DNA of 41,850 bases from a virus. The stretch is from the IMG/VR virus record IMGVR_UViG_3300042387_001899, positions 1-41,850 of that record, one strand, 5' to 3'. This document shows positions 29,700 through 38,515 of this stretch, in pieces (the first letter of the stretch is position 1; each line of letters begins with the position of its first letter). The notes under the pieces are model-generated. The model was given only the letters and a program-made list of their open reading frames with translations, did no database searches and was not told where the DNA came from. Made by a program: the position numbers and the translations under genes.

Positions 29700-29859
29700 C
29701 ATCCTCTCCCGTCTCCAAGAAAAATCCACCTACGCTGGCCTCGCCGCACTCCTCAGCGCCTTCGGCCTCGTCATCGACCCCGCCTTGTTTGGCCATGCCA
29801 GCACGATCCTGATCTCCCTCGTCGGCCTTTACGAAATCGTCCGCCGGGAGAAGAAATGA
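29692..29859 (+). CDS. Second holin-like membrane protein (55 aa)
   Basis: A polar N-terminus (MNNILSRLQEKSTYAG) leads to two hydrophobic spans: LAALLSAFGLVIDPALF and ASTILISLVGLYEIV, with the end RREKK. This is the profile of small phage holins that start with 'LxxKxTYAGLAALL'. It may be the holin, with its neighbour the antiholin, or the reverse. ATGA overlap to the spanin-like lipoprotein. Confidence 0.68.
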   Translation: MNNILSRLQEKSTYAGLAALLSAFGLVIDPALFGHASTILISLVGLYEIVRREKK

Positions 29860-30023
29860 TCCACCCCGCCCAGATTGTCACCGGCCTGCTCGCTGCTGCC
29901 TTTGCCGTAGGAGCCCTCCTGCTCCTCGGTGGATGCAGCACGCTGGGCATCTCGCTCCAGACGGACTACGGGCAATTCAGCTACACTCTGCCTGAGCTGC
30001 CAAAGCCTACATCGAGCAAATGA
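29856..30023 (+). CDS. Spanin-like outer-membrane lipoprotein (55 aa)
   Basis: MIHPAQIVTGLLAAAFAVGA is followed by LLLLGGCSTL: a signal peptide with lipobox LGGC (Cys27). The mature 29 residues are Ser/Gln/Pro-rich and end ELPKPTSSK. Tiny lipoproteins beside a holin are Rz1/o-spanins or unimolecular spanins that disrupt the outer membrane at lysis. No Rz partner with a coiled coil was seen nearby. It starts at an ATGA overlap with the holin gene. Confidence 0.7.
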   Translation: MIHPAQIVTGLLAAAFAVGALLLLGGCSTLGISLQTDYGQFSYTLPELPKPTSSK

Positions 30024-30045
30024 CCCATAAATTTTAATCCTCCCG

Positions 30046-30591
30046 ATGCTCCCCCCGAGCCGTCCACAACAAGCCAAGTCCAAGACGCAAGCCCTGCTCA
30101 CCAAGGCCCGCGTCGATGATGCCGTGGCGCTTGTGGGTATTCGCGGTTACTACCGCGACAGCATGGGAGTGCCAGGCGAAAACGACCGAGGCATCTACGA
30201 CGACGCGATTTTTCTCATCAGCCCCAACGCCTACGCCACCTTCAACGCCAACACCGATCCGAGCGTGAAGCGCCAAGGCATCGCTGTTCTAAAGCCTGGC
30301 GTGCATCGCTACCGCAAAGGCAAACACGGCCTCAGTAAGCCTGGCGGCGGCTACCCTGCCTTGCGCCCCGCGAACCCCGCCGAAGAACTCCCCGTGACCC
30401 GTGACGGCCAAGGCGACTCCATGGGCATCGCCATCAACATCCACAAAGGCGGCTATCGCACAACTAGCAGCGAAGGCTGCCAGACCATCTACCCCAGCCA
30501 GTGGGAGTCTTTCATTTCCCTGGTCTATTCCGAAATGGACCGCGCCGGGCAGAAGACAATCCCTTACCTGCTCGTCGAGGAGGAAGCATGA
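30046..30591 (+). CDS. L,D-transpeptidase-like lysis enzyme, candidate endolysin
   Basis: 181 aa. The catalytic block reads INIHKGGYRTTSSEGCQTIY: His, then Ser-x-Gly-Cys, similar to the His/Ser/Cys motif of YkuD L,D-transpeptidases (HGxxxxxSxGCxx). GIRGYYRDSMGVPGENDRGI and GVHRYRKGKHGLSKPGGGYP are conserved in a phage family I know from lysis cassettes. The enzyme would act on peptidoglycan cross-links. It has no signal peptide, so it depends on the holin. The substrate specificity is uncertain. Confidence 0.6.
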   Translation: MLPPSRPQQAKSKTQALLTKARVDDAVALVGIRGYYRDSMGVPGENDRGIYDDAIFLISPNAYATFNANTDPSVKRQGIAVLKPGVHRYRKGKHGLSKPGGGYPALRPANPAEELPVTRDGQGDSMGIAINIHKGGYRTTSSEGCQTIYPSQWESFISLVYSEMDRAGQKTIPYLLVEEEA

Positions 30592-30821
30592 GCGCCAAAC
30601 GCAAGCCCGCCACCCGCAAAGCCGTGCTGGAGCGCATTCGCAAGGAACTCGTCGAGCAATTTGATGTCGGCCTCGCAGTGGTCTCTTGGGAAGAGGGCGG
30701 CACGACCTACCACATGGATTTAAAATTCGGGAACCAATACGCCGTCGAAGCACTGGCCGACAGGACCAGCGACATATTGTTCCCCTACGAAGACGAAGAA
30801 GAGGAGGAAGAAGAAGTATGA
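30588..30821 (+). CDS. Small acidic-tail protein (77 aa)
   Basis: Basic N-terminal helix (KRKPATRKAVLERIRKELVE), a central strand pair (LAVVSWEEGGTTYHMDLKFG) and a run of nine glutamates near the end. Mixed charge suggests protein or DNA mimicry, but no family was recognised. It overlaps the endolysin candidate and the phosphoesterase by ATGA and is translationally coupled with both. Confidence 0.55.
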   Translation: MSAKRKPATRKAVLERIRKELVEQFDVGLAVVSWEEGGTTYHMDLKFGNQYAVEALADRTSDILFPYEDEEEEEEEV

Positions 30822-31825
30822 AAACATCATGGAGTTCCATAGCCCGCGAGCAAGCGGACAAATCTCACAAGACCGAAGTGGACGCGCTCAAAGCCAAGCT
30901 CGCCCAATACCAAGTCGCTACCGAAAGTCTCGAGAAACAACTCGGCATCGCCTTGAGCCTCGGCAAGACACGCATCCGCCCGCAGCCGCTCTCGGTCTCG
31001 ATGAACGACAAAGCCGAGGCCGTCGCCATCGCGCTGGCCAGCGATTGGCATGTGGAGGAAACGGTGGAATCCGCCAGCGTCAACGGCCTCAACGAATACC
31101 GCCTCCCCATCGCCAAGACTCGCATCGAGAAATTTTTCAGCACCATCGCCCGCCTTACCGAGATCGAACGCCACGGTGCCAAGATCGACGACCTTATCCT
31201 CTGGCTCGGCGGCGACTTGATGACCGGCATGATTCACGAAGAGCTCGCCGAGTCTAACAGCAAGACGCCGACGCAAGTCATCCTCTGGCTCCAAGACAGG
31301 CTCGCAGACGGACTCGCCACGCTCAAGCCGCACTTCAAGCGCATCATCATTCCGACAAACTACGGCAACCACGGCCGCACCACCGTGAAGCCTCGCCACG
31401 CCACAGGTGCCGCGCACTCTTACGAATGGCTCCTCTACAAAATCCTCGAAGGCCGCTTTCACGGCGACCAGCAGATCGAATTCCAGATCGCCGATTCGTA
31501 TTTCAATTTCATGACCGTCTTCGACCGCCGCCTCCGCTTCCACCACGGCGACGGCCTCAAATTCCAAGGAGGCATCGGCGGCCTCACCATCCCCACCGAA
31601 AAAGCCATCGCCAGTTGGAACAAATCCCCCAACCGCGCCGACCTCGACCTCTTCGGCCACTGGCACCAATACCAGCAGAACCGCCACTGGCTCTGCAACG
31701 GCAGCCTCATCGGCTACAACGCTTACGCCCTCTCCATCAAAGCCAGCTTCGAGCCGCCGACGCAGACCTATTTCCTGCTCGATAAGAAACGCGGCAGGAC
31801 CATGACCTCCCCCATCTACCTATGA
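30818..31825 (+). CDS. Calcineurin-like metallophosphoesterase
   Basis: 335 aa. The metal-binding motifs are in the proper order: DWHVE at about 76 (in place of DxH), GGDLMTG at about 131, GNHGR at about 182, FHHGD at about 240 and GHWHQ at about 281. An N-terminal coiled coil (residues 12-45) precedes the domain. Phage relatives are seen in podovirus late regions and may be phosphodiesterases or DNA nucleases. It has a GGAGG-rich upstream leader in the acidic codons of the preceding gene. The biological substrate is unknown. Confidence 0.82.
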   Translation: MKTSWSSIAREQADKSHKTEVDALKAKLAQYQVATESLEKQLGIALSLGKTRIRPQPLSVSMNDKAEAVAIALASDWHVEETVESASVNGLNEYRLPIAKTRIEKFFSTIARLTEIERHGAKIDDLILWLGGDLMTGMIHEELAESNSKTPTQVILWLQDRLADGLATLKPHFKRIIIPTNYGNHGRTTVKPRHATGAAHSYEWLLYKILEGRFHGDQQIEFQIADSYFNFMTVFDRRLRFHHGDGLKFQGGIGGLTIPTEKAIASWNKSPNRADLDLFGHWHQYQQNRHWLCNGSLIGYNAYALSIKASFEPPTQTYFLLDKKRGRTMTSPIYL

Positions 31826-32265
31826 GCACTTGGAAACACCTTGCCAAAAAATCCAACTCGCTTCCGCCCGGTTGGAGCACCACCGACGAAATCGCCGGCG
31901 ACCTCGATTGCGAGCCAAGCGAAGTCCCCAAAATCCTCGCCAGCGCCATCCGCGACGGCCTCGTTGAGAAACAGAACTTTCCGCACTGGCAACCCGGCAG
32001 TCGCCAGCTCCTCTACCAAACCGGCTACCGGCAGAAGACCGGCAAAGTTATCTCGGAAAAAAGCCCACATATTTCTGACAAAACCCCAGACTCCATCCCC
32101 GGCATCCCCGCCGATCTCCTGCCCAAGGTTCGAGACAAAATCCTCGCCCACCCGCACAAAACAGCCAGCGCCATCAAAGATCTGTTCAGCACAAACAACC
32201 GCATGCGCCTAAGCGTAGCCTCCATCCGAGGGCTACTTGACAAGCCTCCGCAGAATAGAAGGTAG
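31822..32265 (+). CDS. Winged-helix-like hypothetical protein (147 aa)
   Basis: Two helix-turn-helix-type stretches are seen: WSTTDEIAGDLDCEPSEVPK with ILASAIRDGLVEKQNF, and ILAHPHKTASAIKDLFSTNN with MRLSVASIRGLLDK. A Pro/Ser-rich linker separates them. Two small winged helices in one late protein suggest regulation or DNA handling together with the phosphoesterase gene, to which it is coupled by ATGA. The stop is directly followed by the nozzle start. Confidence 0.5.
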   Translation: MSTWKHLAKKSNSLPPGWSTTDEIAGDLDCEPSEVPKILASAIRDGLVEKQNFPHWQPGSRQLLYQTGYRQKTGKVISEKSPHISDKTPDSIPGIPADLLPKVRDKILAHPHKTASAIKDLFSTNNRMRLSVASIRGLLDKPPQNRR

Positions 32266-34167
32266 ATGCCCGACGACCAAACCATAGTCGAAGGCGATGC
32301 CGGATTCCTCGGCATGGCCTCCCGCTTGAACCCGCTGCAACTCCAGCCGGGCATGGTCCAATACTGCGAAAACATGCGCTTGGATCGCGGCGTCGCCCAA
32401 ACCCGCAAAGGGGCGAAGCGGCTCGGAGATGAAATTTCCTCGGGAGCGCAACCGCTCACTCTCCCTTTCGTTCTCGATAACAATGCGATCATTCGCACTT
32501 CGTATTCTGGCGGCATCCTGGCGTCGGGAGTTTTCTCGTCTCCGAATTATTTCGACTCGAACGAATACATTGTCCTTTGCGGGCCGACCTCGGCGTTCCT
32601 TTACCGGCAAGATGTTTCCTCGATTGAGGAAATCAGTTTCACCAATCCAGCCTCGTCGTCGGAAGAAATCCTGGAGCAGACGGATCAGGCGACCTGCATC
32701 CAGGCGTTCAATCGATTTTACCTACTTCGTGAAGCAGACACCTCGTTGCCGGGGTGGGGGTGGAAATCCACCACCTCCAGCGGCATCGGCGTTTCCGGCA
32801 CCCTCGCCACTGTCCATTGCACGGCTCACGGCTACTCCGCCGGTATGCGGGTTCGCATCGAGGAGGGAGATAACGCGGCATTTTCGGGCCATGAGTTTGA
32901 TGTTGCCAACCCGGTTACGAACAATTCTTTTTCAATCTCCGTTCCACTGGGCACTCCGGCGAGTGCTTATGCCGCCATCCGCCGGGTGAAGCCGCCGCTG
33001 TGGTGGGATGGCTCGACGACTCATTTTCAAAAAGCGGAAGCCGGGATTCCCGAAGAACAGGCGAGTTTCAAGCGGATGCGTTCTGTCGGATGGGCCGCCT
33101 ACATCAACAACCGGCTGTGGATTCCCGATGGGCGCGACACCGTAGCGATCTCGGATGTTCTCGATCCCGACCTCTACGATCCTTTTTTCCAATCCTTCCG
33201 CGCCAACCAAGGCAGCAACGACTACCTGGTGGCGATCCACCCATGGGTCGAGGGACAGGCCCTCGTTTTCATGCGGAACTCAATCTGGCTGGCCAATCTC
33301 ACGGACTCGTTCAACGCCGCTGAAAACGAGTTTGTCGTCGATTCCGCCGTGTCTCGCGTGACACTTTTGACAGACGAAATCGGCTGCGTCGCCCGCAAAA
33401 CGATTGTTACCGCCGGTCAATTCGTTTTTTTCCTGAGCGACTCGGGAGTTTACCGCCTCGATACCCAACTCGATCTCAAGCTCCGCGCCAACACCCAGCC
33501 CCTCTCCGACACGATCTCCGACCAGCTTGAGGAAATCAACAAAGCGCAAGCGCACAAGGCGGCGGCAAAATGGTGGGCAAACCGCTACTACCTGGCCGTT
33601 CCCATCGGCGACTCGGCGATCAACAACAACGCCATTTTTATTTGGAACGCCCTCAACCAGCACTGGGAGAGCAAAGACCTCTACTCGGTGGCACTGGATG
33701 AGCTGATCGTCGCGGATTACAACAGCCAGCGCCGCCTGCACACGGCGGCTCGCAGTGGCACCCTCTTTCTCCTCGATGAACTCGAATACGGCGACGAGGT
33801 GCCTTATGCGAATGCAGAGGGTCAATACACTCCTGTTCCCGGCCTGCTGACCTCGCGGTCCTATTCCTTCGGCTCGTTAAATTCCAAAAGGCTCACCCGC
33901 TCCAAAGCCTCTGTGGTGCTGCCGCCTGGTGCTGCCTGCGAACTCCGTGCCTATACCACCGACTACGACGCCGACTTCCAAATTGCCGCCCTCTCCAACA
34001 CCACCTCTGAGGACGAAGATTATACCCTCAAAGCGCCGCTGCGCTGCAAAGCCGTTGCGCTCGATTTGGAATTTCTCACCACAAGCGGACGCCCGACCCT
34101 GCGCCAAATCACCGCCGAAGCCACCCGCTCCGCTTTCGATCCCACCCTCACCCGCACCCTCAACTAA
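32266..34167 (+). CDS. Tail nozzle / tail tubular protein B-like (633 aa)
   Basis: The N-terminus has LNPLQLQPGMVQYCENMRLD and then RGVAQTRKGAKRL, the signature of the podovirus nozzle (T7 gp12-like) and related stabilisation proteins. A beta-propeller-like sequence follows, with repeated WxxRxxxxxxxxxR strand pairs (AAYINNRLWIPDGRDTVAIS; FNAAENEFVVDSAVSRVTLL). It would form the lower tail tube that opens during DNA ejection. It starts exactly after the TAG of the previous gene. Confidence 0.75.
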   Translation: MPDDQTIVEGDAGFLGMASRLNPLQLQPGMVQYCENMRLDRGVAQTRKGAKRLGDEISSGAQPLTLPFVLDNNAIIRTSYSGGILASGVFSSPNYFDSNEYIVLCGPTSAFLYRQDVSSIEEISFTNPASSSEEILEQTDQATCIQAFNRFYLLREADTSLPGWGWKSTTSSGIGVSGTLATVHCTAHGYSAGMRVRIEEGDNAAFSGHEFDVANPVTNNSFSISVPLGTPASAYAAIRRVKPPLWWDGSTTHFQKAEAGIPEEQASFKRMRSVGWAAYINNRLWIPDGRDTVAISDVLDPDLYDPFFQSFRANQGSNDYLVAIHPWVEGQALVFMRNSIWLANLTDSFNAAENEFVVDSAVSRVTLLTDEIGCVARKTIVTAGQFVFFLSDSGVYRLDTQLDLKLRANTQPLSDTISDQLEEINKAQAHKAAAKWWANRYYLAVPIGDSAINNNAIFIWNALNQHWESKDLYSVALDELIVADYNSQRRLHTAARSGTLFLLDELEYGDEVPYANAEGQYTPVPGLLTSRSYSFGSLNSKRLTRSKASVVLPPGAACELRAYTTDYDADFQIAALSNTTSEDEDYTLKAPLRCKAVALDLEFLTTSGRPTLRQITAEATRSAFDPTLTRTLN

Positions 34168-34170
34168 ACT

Positions 34171-36108
34171 ATGGCTACCGTCACCAAAGGAAAAACATTC
34201 ATCAACGGCGATCTCGTCACGCCCGCCGCCCTGCACCAGTTGGTCGATTCTGCCAGTGTCACCAATATAGCCAACGGCGACCTCGCCAGTGATGCGGCCA
34301 TCGCCGACACGAAACTTGCCACCATCGCCACCGCAGGCAAAGTCGCCAATTCTGCGACCACGGCCACGCCGCTTTTACAAGCCAACACCATCGTGCGCCG
34401 AGATGCCGCAGGCAACTTCGATGCCAACATTATTGGCGCAAATATCACCGGCACCGCCAGCAATGTCACTGGCACAGTGGCAGTCGCTAATGGCGGAACG
34501 GGAGCAACCAGCGCGCCGGCTGCCCGAACAAACCTCGGCCTGGGCAATTCCGCCACGCTTAATACCGGCACCACATCCGGCACGGTAGCCACAGGGGATC
34601 ACACGCACGCCCAGCTCCACGACCGCTCCCACGCCATCTCATCGACCAGCGACCACACCGCCGGGAACTGGAAAGTTTTTCACTCTAATGGCACTGGCCA
34701 AGTTGTCGAATTGCCCCTCGGCACAGCAGGCCAGGTGCTCACCGCAAACGGCACCGCCGCTGCACCAAATTGGCAAACCCTTTCGGCCACCACCACCAAT
34801 GCCAACAACCTCACCGGAGGCAGCGCGGGAACCATTCCATACCAATCCGCCGCAGGCACCACCGCCATGCTCTCCGCTGGCACCTCCGGCCAAGTGCTCC
34901 GATCCAATGGAGCCGCTGCCCCATCGTGGGACAGCTTTGGAACTTCGGGAAACACAGCCAACGCCGTCGTTCAACGCGATGGTTTTGGAAATTTTGCGGC
35001 TGGGACTATCACCGCCAACCTTACGGGGAATGTCACTGGGAATGTCACTGGGAATAGTAGCACGGCTACCAGTCTCTCTGGCACGGTGGCAGTCGGCAAT
35101 GGCGGAACAGGAGCAACCAACGCCCCTGCCGCATTGACCAACTTAGGAGCCGCAGCGGTCTCGCATAGTCACGGGAACATCACCACCCTCGGGGCCATCG
35201 GAAACACCAGCGGGGTGCCGATCATTACCGGCACCAGCGGGGTGCTCCAAGCTGGGTCCTTCGGAACCGCCGCAGGCACCTACTGCCAAGGCAATGACTC
35301 CCGTCTCTCGGATGCGCGAACTCCGGCCGCGCATAGTCACGGGAGCATCACCACCCTCGGGGCCATCGGAAACGCCAGCGGGGTGCCGATCATTACTGGC
35401 ACAAGCGGAGTGCTTCAAGCTGGGTCCTTCGGAACCACAGCAGGCACCTTCTGCCAAGGCAACGACCCCCGCCTTTCCGACGCTCGCACACCAACTGACA
35501 ACTCTGTGACCACGGCAAAGCTCGCCGATGGTTCCGTCACCACCGCAAAGCTCGCTAGTGCCCAACAAGTCGCCTCAGCCTGGTGCTCGGTCGATGGCGA
35601 TATACCGACAATATCTATCGGCTCGGGCGCAGCAATAACAACATTTTCAAAAGTGTCTGACACTGTGGTTCGCGTGAACAAGACTGCCCATGGTTTGTTA
35701 AATGGCGACTATGTTTGTTTCGATGCGTTGGCAAGCCCAAATAATTATCTCAACGGCACATGGATTGTTTCTGGCGTCACTTCTAACCAATTTGATTTTA
35801 CAATTTCCGGTGCCATCGTCCCTGCGTCTCCTACAGCTCAAATTATAAAACCAACAAGAATCAAGCGAAAATACAATGTCTCAAAAGTTGGAAGACTTTC
35901 TGATGGAAACTATCGCGTGTTTTTTGAAAGCCCCCTTGCGTCAGATGAATACATAGTAGTTGGCTCTGCACTATATGCCGGAGACCCTAGAATGGGGGTT
36001 GGTCCGGTGGCCCAAACATCTTCTTATGTCGATGTAAGAACAAGCTATTATAATGGAACCGAATATAATGTCGATCCGTTAAATGTCGTCATTTTTGGAG
36101 GCTTTTAA
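34171..36108 (+). CDS. Repeat-rich tail fibre / receptor-binding protein (645 aa)
   Basis: The N-terminus has TKGKTFINGDLVTPAALHQL, a phage fibre anchor. Shaft repeats include AVANGGTGATSAPAARTNLG twice with small changes. A 56-residue unit (HSHGNITTLGAIGNTSGVPI...) is duplicated in tandem (168 bp). The last 170 residues, from about nt 35580, are encoded by much more AT-rich DNA and lack the Gly/Ala repeats. They form a distinct tip domain (YNVSKVGRLSDGNYRVFFES). This is probably the host-range determinant acquired separately from the shaft. Confidence 0.82.
   Translation: MATVTKGKTFINGDLVTPAALHQLVDSASVTNIANGDLASDAAIADTKLATIATAGKVANSATTATPLLQANTIVRRDAAGNFDANIIGANITGTASNVTGTVAVANGGTGATSAPAARTNLGLGNSATLNTGTTSGTVATGDHTHAQLHDRSHAISSTSDHTAGNWKVFHSNGTGQVVELPLGTAGQVLTANGTAAAPNWQTLSATTTNANNLTGGSAGTIPYQSAAGTTAMLSAGTSGQVLRSNGAAAPSWDSFGTSGNTANAVVQRDGFGNFAAGTITANLTGNVTGNVTGNSSTATSLSGTVAVGNGGTGATNAPAALTNLGAAAVSHSHGNITTLGAIGNTSGVPIITGTSGVLQAGSFGTAAGTYCQGNDSRLSDARTPAAHSHGSITTLGAIGNASGVPIITGTSGVLQAGSFGTTAGTFCQGNDPRLSDARTPTDNSVTTAKLADGSVTTAKLASAQQVASAWCSVDGDIPTISIGSGAAITTFSKVSDTVVRVNKTAHGLLNGDYVCFDALASPNNYLNGTWIVSGVTSNQFDFTISGAIVPASPTAQIIKPTRIKRKYNVSKVGRLSDGNYRVFFESPLASDEYIVVGSALYAGDPRMGVGPVAQTSSYVDVRTSYYNGTEYNVDPLNVVIFGGF
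35163..35498 (+). repeat. 168-bp tandem duplication in the tail-fibre gene
   Basis: GCATAGTCACGGGA marks unit starts at 35163 and 35331. The two 168-bp units are about nine-tenths identical by eye and in frame, giving 56 residues each. Copy-number change by slippage would lengthen or shorten the fibre in 56-residue steps. Confidence 0.85.
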
Positions 36109-36473
36109 TGCTCCCCTGGGAACGCGCCCGAAACTGGCATGACGATCACACTACCGAACCTTTTGAATCCCTCCTCGCCTGGCACATGGCCCACGGCCTC
36201 GTTTTCAATACACCGCAAGTCTTCCTCCTCGCCCACGAAGTCCACTACTCCCCGGATACCAACACCATGACCTACGACCTCCCCCCAAACGCCTGGTTCG
36301 TCGAGCTGGCCGCCTCGGTCGGCCACGCAAACCCCGTCCGCGAATTTCTCCGCGTCGCCACCCGCCCGCAAGAGTGGGCCATCTGGCACCGCCGCAACTC
36401 GTTCAAGCCCCACGCCTACCCATGGGCCAAACTCGCCCGCCGCGTTGGTCTCGTTGAAGGGAGGGTGTCCTAA
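36108..36473 (+). CDS. Hypothetical protein (121 aa)
   Basis: Trp/His-rich: MLPWERARNWHDDHTTEPFE, LLAWHMAHGLVFNTPQVFLL, EWAIWHRRNSFKPHAYPWAK. The compact alpha-rich pattern resembles small phage proteins placed between fibre and internal virion genes, perhaps chaperones. No family was recognised. Both ends overlap neighbours (ATG at 36108 overlapping the preceding TAA, and TAATG at 36471). Confidence 0.58.
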   Translation: MLPWERARNWHDDHTTEPFESLLAWHMAHGLVFNTPQVFLLAHEVHYSPDTNTMTYDLPPNAWFVELAASVGHANPVREFLRVATRPQEWAIWHRRNSFKPHAYPWAKLARRVGLVEGRVS

Positions 36474-38515
36474 TGGGCGGCGGAGGAGGGGGCAGCAAGC
36501 CCAAAACCGGCACGCCACCGCCCCAAGCGCAGCCTATCGACTACGAGGCGCTCATGGCGCAGGGCAGCAAAGCGGCATCCAAACAATTTCGAGACCAGCT
36601 CAAAGCTCAAATTCAAGCCTACCCCGAGATGGAAGGCTTGCAACTCGGCACGATTTCCAAAATCGCAGACAACCTCCGCAACGACTACACGGAAACAGCC
36701 GACGCAGCCCTCTACGCCGCCGCCGACGAAACTGGAAAACTCACCGCCGCCGGAGACAGGATAGGCACCACGGCCACCCGCGCCGACGAGTTAGCCACCT
36801 CAGCGCAGCAATTCGCCCAAGGCCCGACCGCTCTCGACCAGCAAATCTCCGCCCTTGGAGCCAGTGCCATGTCGCAGCAAGCCGATCAGGTCCAAGGTTC
36901 ACGCATCGGCGATCTGGCTCGCATGGATTCAGCCAGCGTCGGTTCTGTCGGGAATGTGCAAGGGCCGTCAGGTTATTCTCCTGCGGAAATCAGGGCGCAA
37001 CAAATCTCCGCCGCTCAAGCTGGACCCGTTGCCAATGTGCAAGCAGCCACGACTGGCCCCATCGAACGAGTCGCTGGAACTCGCGTTGCGGCTGTTGGGC
37101 CTGCATCGTCCGCCCGAGTCCGCCGCGTGCAAGATGTGCGGTCCCGAGACATTCAAGCCAGTGCCGCCGAAAATGCCCTCATGCAAGAGGCCGTTGGCGG
37201 TGGCCTGTCAGGGCAACTCCGAGCACAGGCCCAAAACGACCTGGCCCTTGGCCGCTCCCTCTCTGCCGAGCAATCCCGCGACGCCATCCAATCCGCCCGC
37301 TCCGGTGCGGCCTCTCGCGGCATGGCTACCGGAAACTCCGCCCTCGCCGCCGAGCTGCTTAATCGAGACCGCTTTGCCACCGCTAGGGAAAACGAACGCC
37401 GCACTTTTGCCTCGGGTGTTCTTAACCAAAGCACAGGAATCCAGCAAACCGCCAACCAAGCCTACGCCCAGCGGCAGGACGCCAACGCAGGCCGTGCTCT
37501 CCAAGCCGACACCACCAACCAATCTGTGGCCCAAGCCCGCGCCATGCAGAACGCGCAGTTCGCGCAGCAGGCAAACCTCGCCGACAACCAAAACGCCCAG
37601 CAGCGAGTCCTCGCCGAGGCTGGATACGCCCAGCAGGCCGAACTCTCAAACCAAGATTTCAGCTTCCGCGCTGGTTCCCAAAACGCGCAACTCGCCCAAC
37701 AAGCCGCCCTCCAAAACCAGCAAACGGCATTACAGCTTGGCCTTTCCAACGCGCAGTTCCAACAAGCCGCCGCCCTCGCCAACCAGCAATCAGGGCTTCA
37801 AGCCGGACAGATTAACCAATCCGCCGCCGCCCGCGCCGCTGAATTTCAACAACAAGGAGGGCTTCAAGCCGCCCTCCAGAACCAACAAACCGCCATGACA
37901 CTCGGTTTGACGGATGCACAGTTCCAGCAAGCCGCCAACGCTGCCAATTTCGACGCCGCCAACAACCGCGCCTTCACCGAAGCAGGCTATGACCAGCAAG
38001 CCGCCCTCGCCAACCAGGACGCCAACCAGCGCCAGGTCGAGATGAACCGCGCCTTCCTGCAAAACGCAAACCAATCCGGCATCAATTCCGAAATCTCCCG
38101 AGGCGGCTACGCTTTGGGAGCCCTCGGCCAAACCGCCAACCTCTATGGCCAGCAAGCCGGAGCCTACCAAAACGCCGCCGGGCTTGGCCTTAACATCGCC
38201 AATCAGGCCATGGCCAACGACCCCTACATGCGAGCCTTCGCCCCGGGGACGACCATAGGCGGAGGCACGCTTGGCACCTCAGCCAGCATGATCGGCAACA
38301 CCTGGAGCGGAGCCACCCAAATGGCCGGAAATGTCGCCAGCTTCAACGCCAACATGCTCGACACCCGCTACAACAGCTTCATGAACAACCGTGCCTCCCT
38401 CCAAGGCGCGGCCATGCAAGCCGGTGCGACCGCAGGCGCATCTCAAAACTCCATGATGGGCTCCGGCATGGCCGCTGGCGGCATGGTCCTCGGCATGACC
38501 GCCCTCGCCATTTAA
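36473..38515 (+). CDS. Internal virion protein with Gln/Asn/Ala repeats (680 aa)
   Basis: The start MGGGGGGSKPKTGTPPPQAQ is a Gly-rich tail-fibre/internal protein hallmark of podoviruses. Residues 310-530 hold roughly ten degenerate units of about 20 residues such as NAQFAQQANLADNQNAQQ and QNQQTALQLGLSNAQFQQ, expected to form long coiled helices. A hydrophobic C-terminus (SMMGSGMAAGGMVLGMTALA) could insert into the membrane. It is likely ejected with the DNA to build a trans-envelope channel. TAATG coupling to the next gene. Confidence 0.72.
   Translation: MGGGGGGSKPKTGTPPPQAQPIDYEALMAQGSKAASKQFRDQLKAQIQAYPEMEGLQLGTISKIADNLRNDYTETADAALYAAADETGKLTAAGDRIGTTATRADELATSAQQFAQGPTALDQQISALGASAMSQQADQVQGSRIGDLARMDSASVGSVGNVQGPSGYSPAEIRAQQISAAQAGPVANVQAATTGPIERVAGTRVAAVGPASSARVRRVQDVRSRDIQASAAENALMQEAVGGGLSGQLRAQAQNDLALGRSLSAEQSRDAIQSARSGAASRGMATGNSALAAELLNRDRFATARENERRTFASGVLNQSTGIQQTANQAYAQRQDANAGRALQADTTNQSVAQARAMQNAQFAQQANLADNQNAQQRVLAEAGYAQQAELSNQDFSFRAGSQNAQLAQQAALQNQQTALQLGLSNAQFQQAAALANQQSGLQAGQINQSAAARAAEFQQQGGLQAALQNQQTAMTLGLTDAQFQQAANAANFDAANNRAFTEAGYDQQAALANQDANQRQVEMNRAFLQNANQSGINSEISRGGYALGALGQTANLYGQQAGAYQNAAGLGLNIANQAMANDPYMRAFAPGTTIGGGTLGTSASMIGNTWSGATQMAGNVASFNANMLDTRYNSFMNNRASLQGAAMQAGATAGASQNSMMGSGMAAGGMVLGMTALAI

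Noticed and set aside
34171-36108. Diversity-generating retroelement acting on the tail-fibre tip
   Set aside because: No reverse transcriptase gene or template repeat is in the window; the variation seen is tandem duplication and a composition break only.
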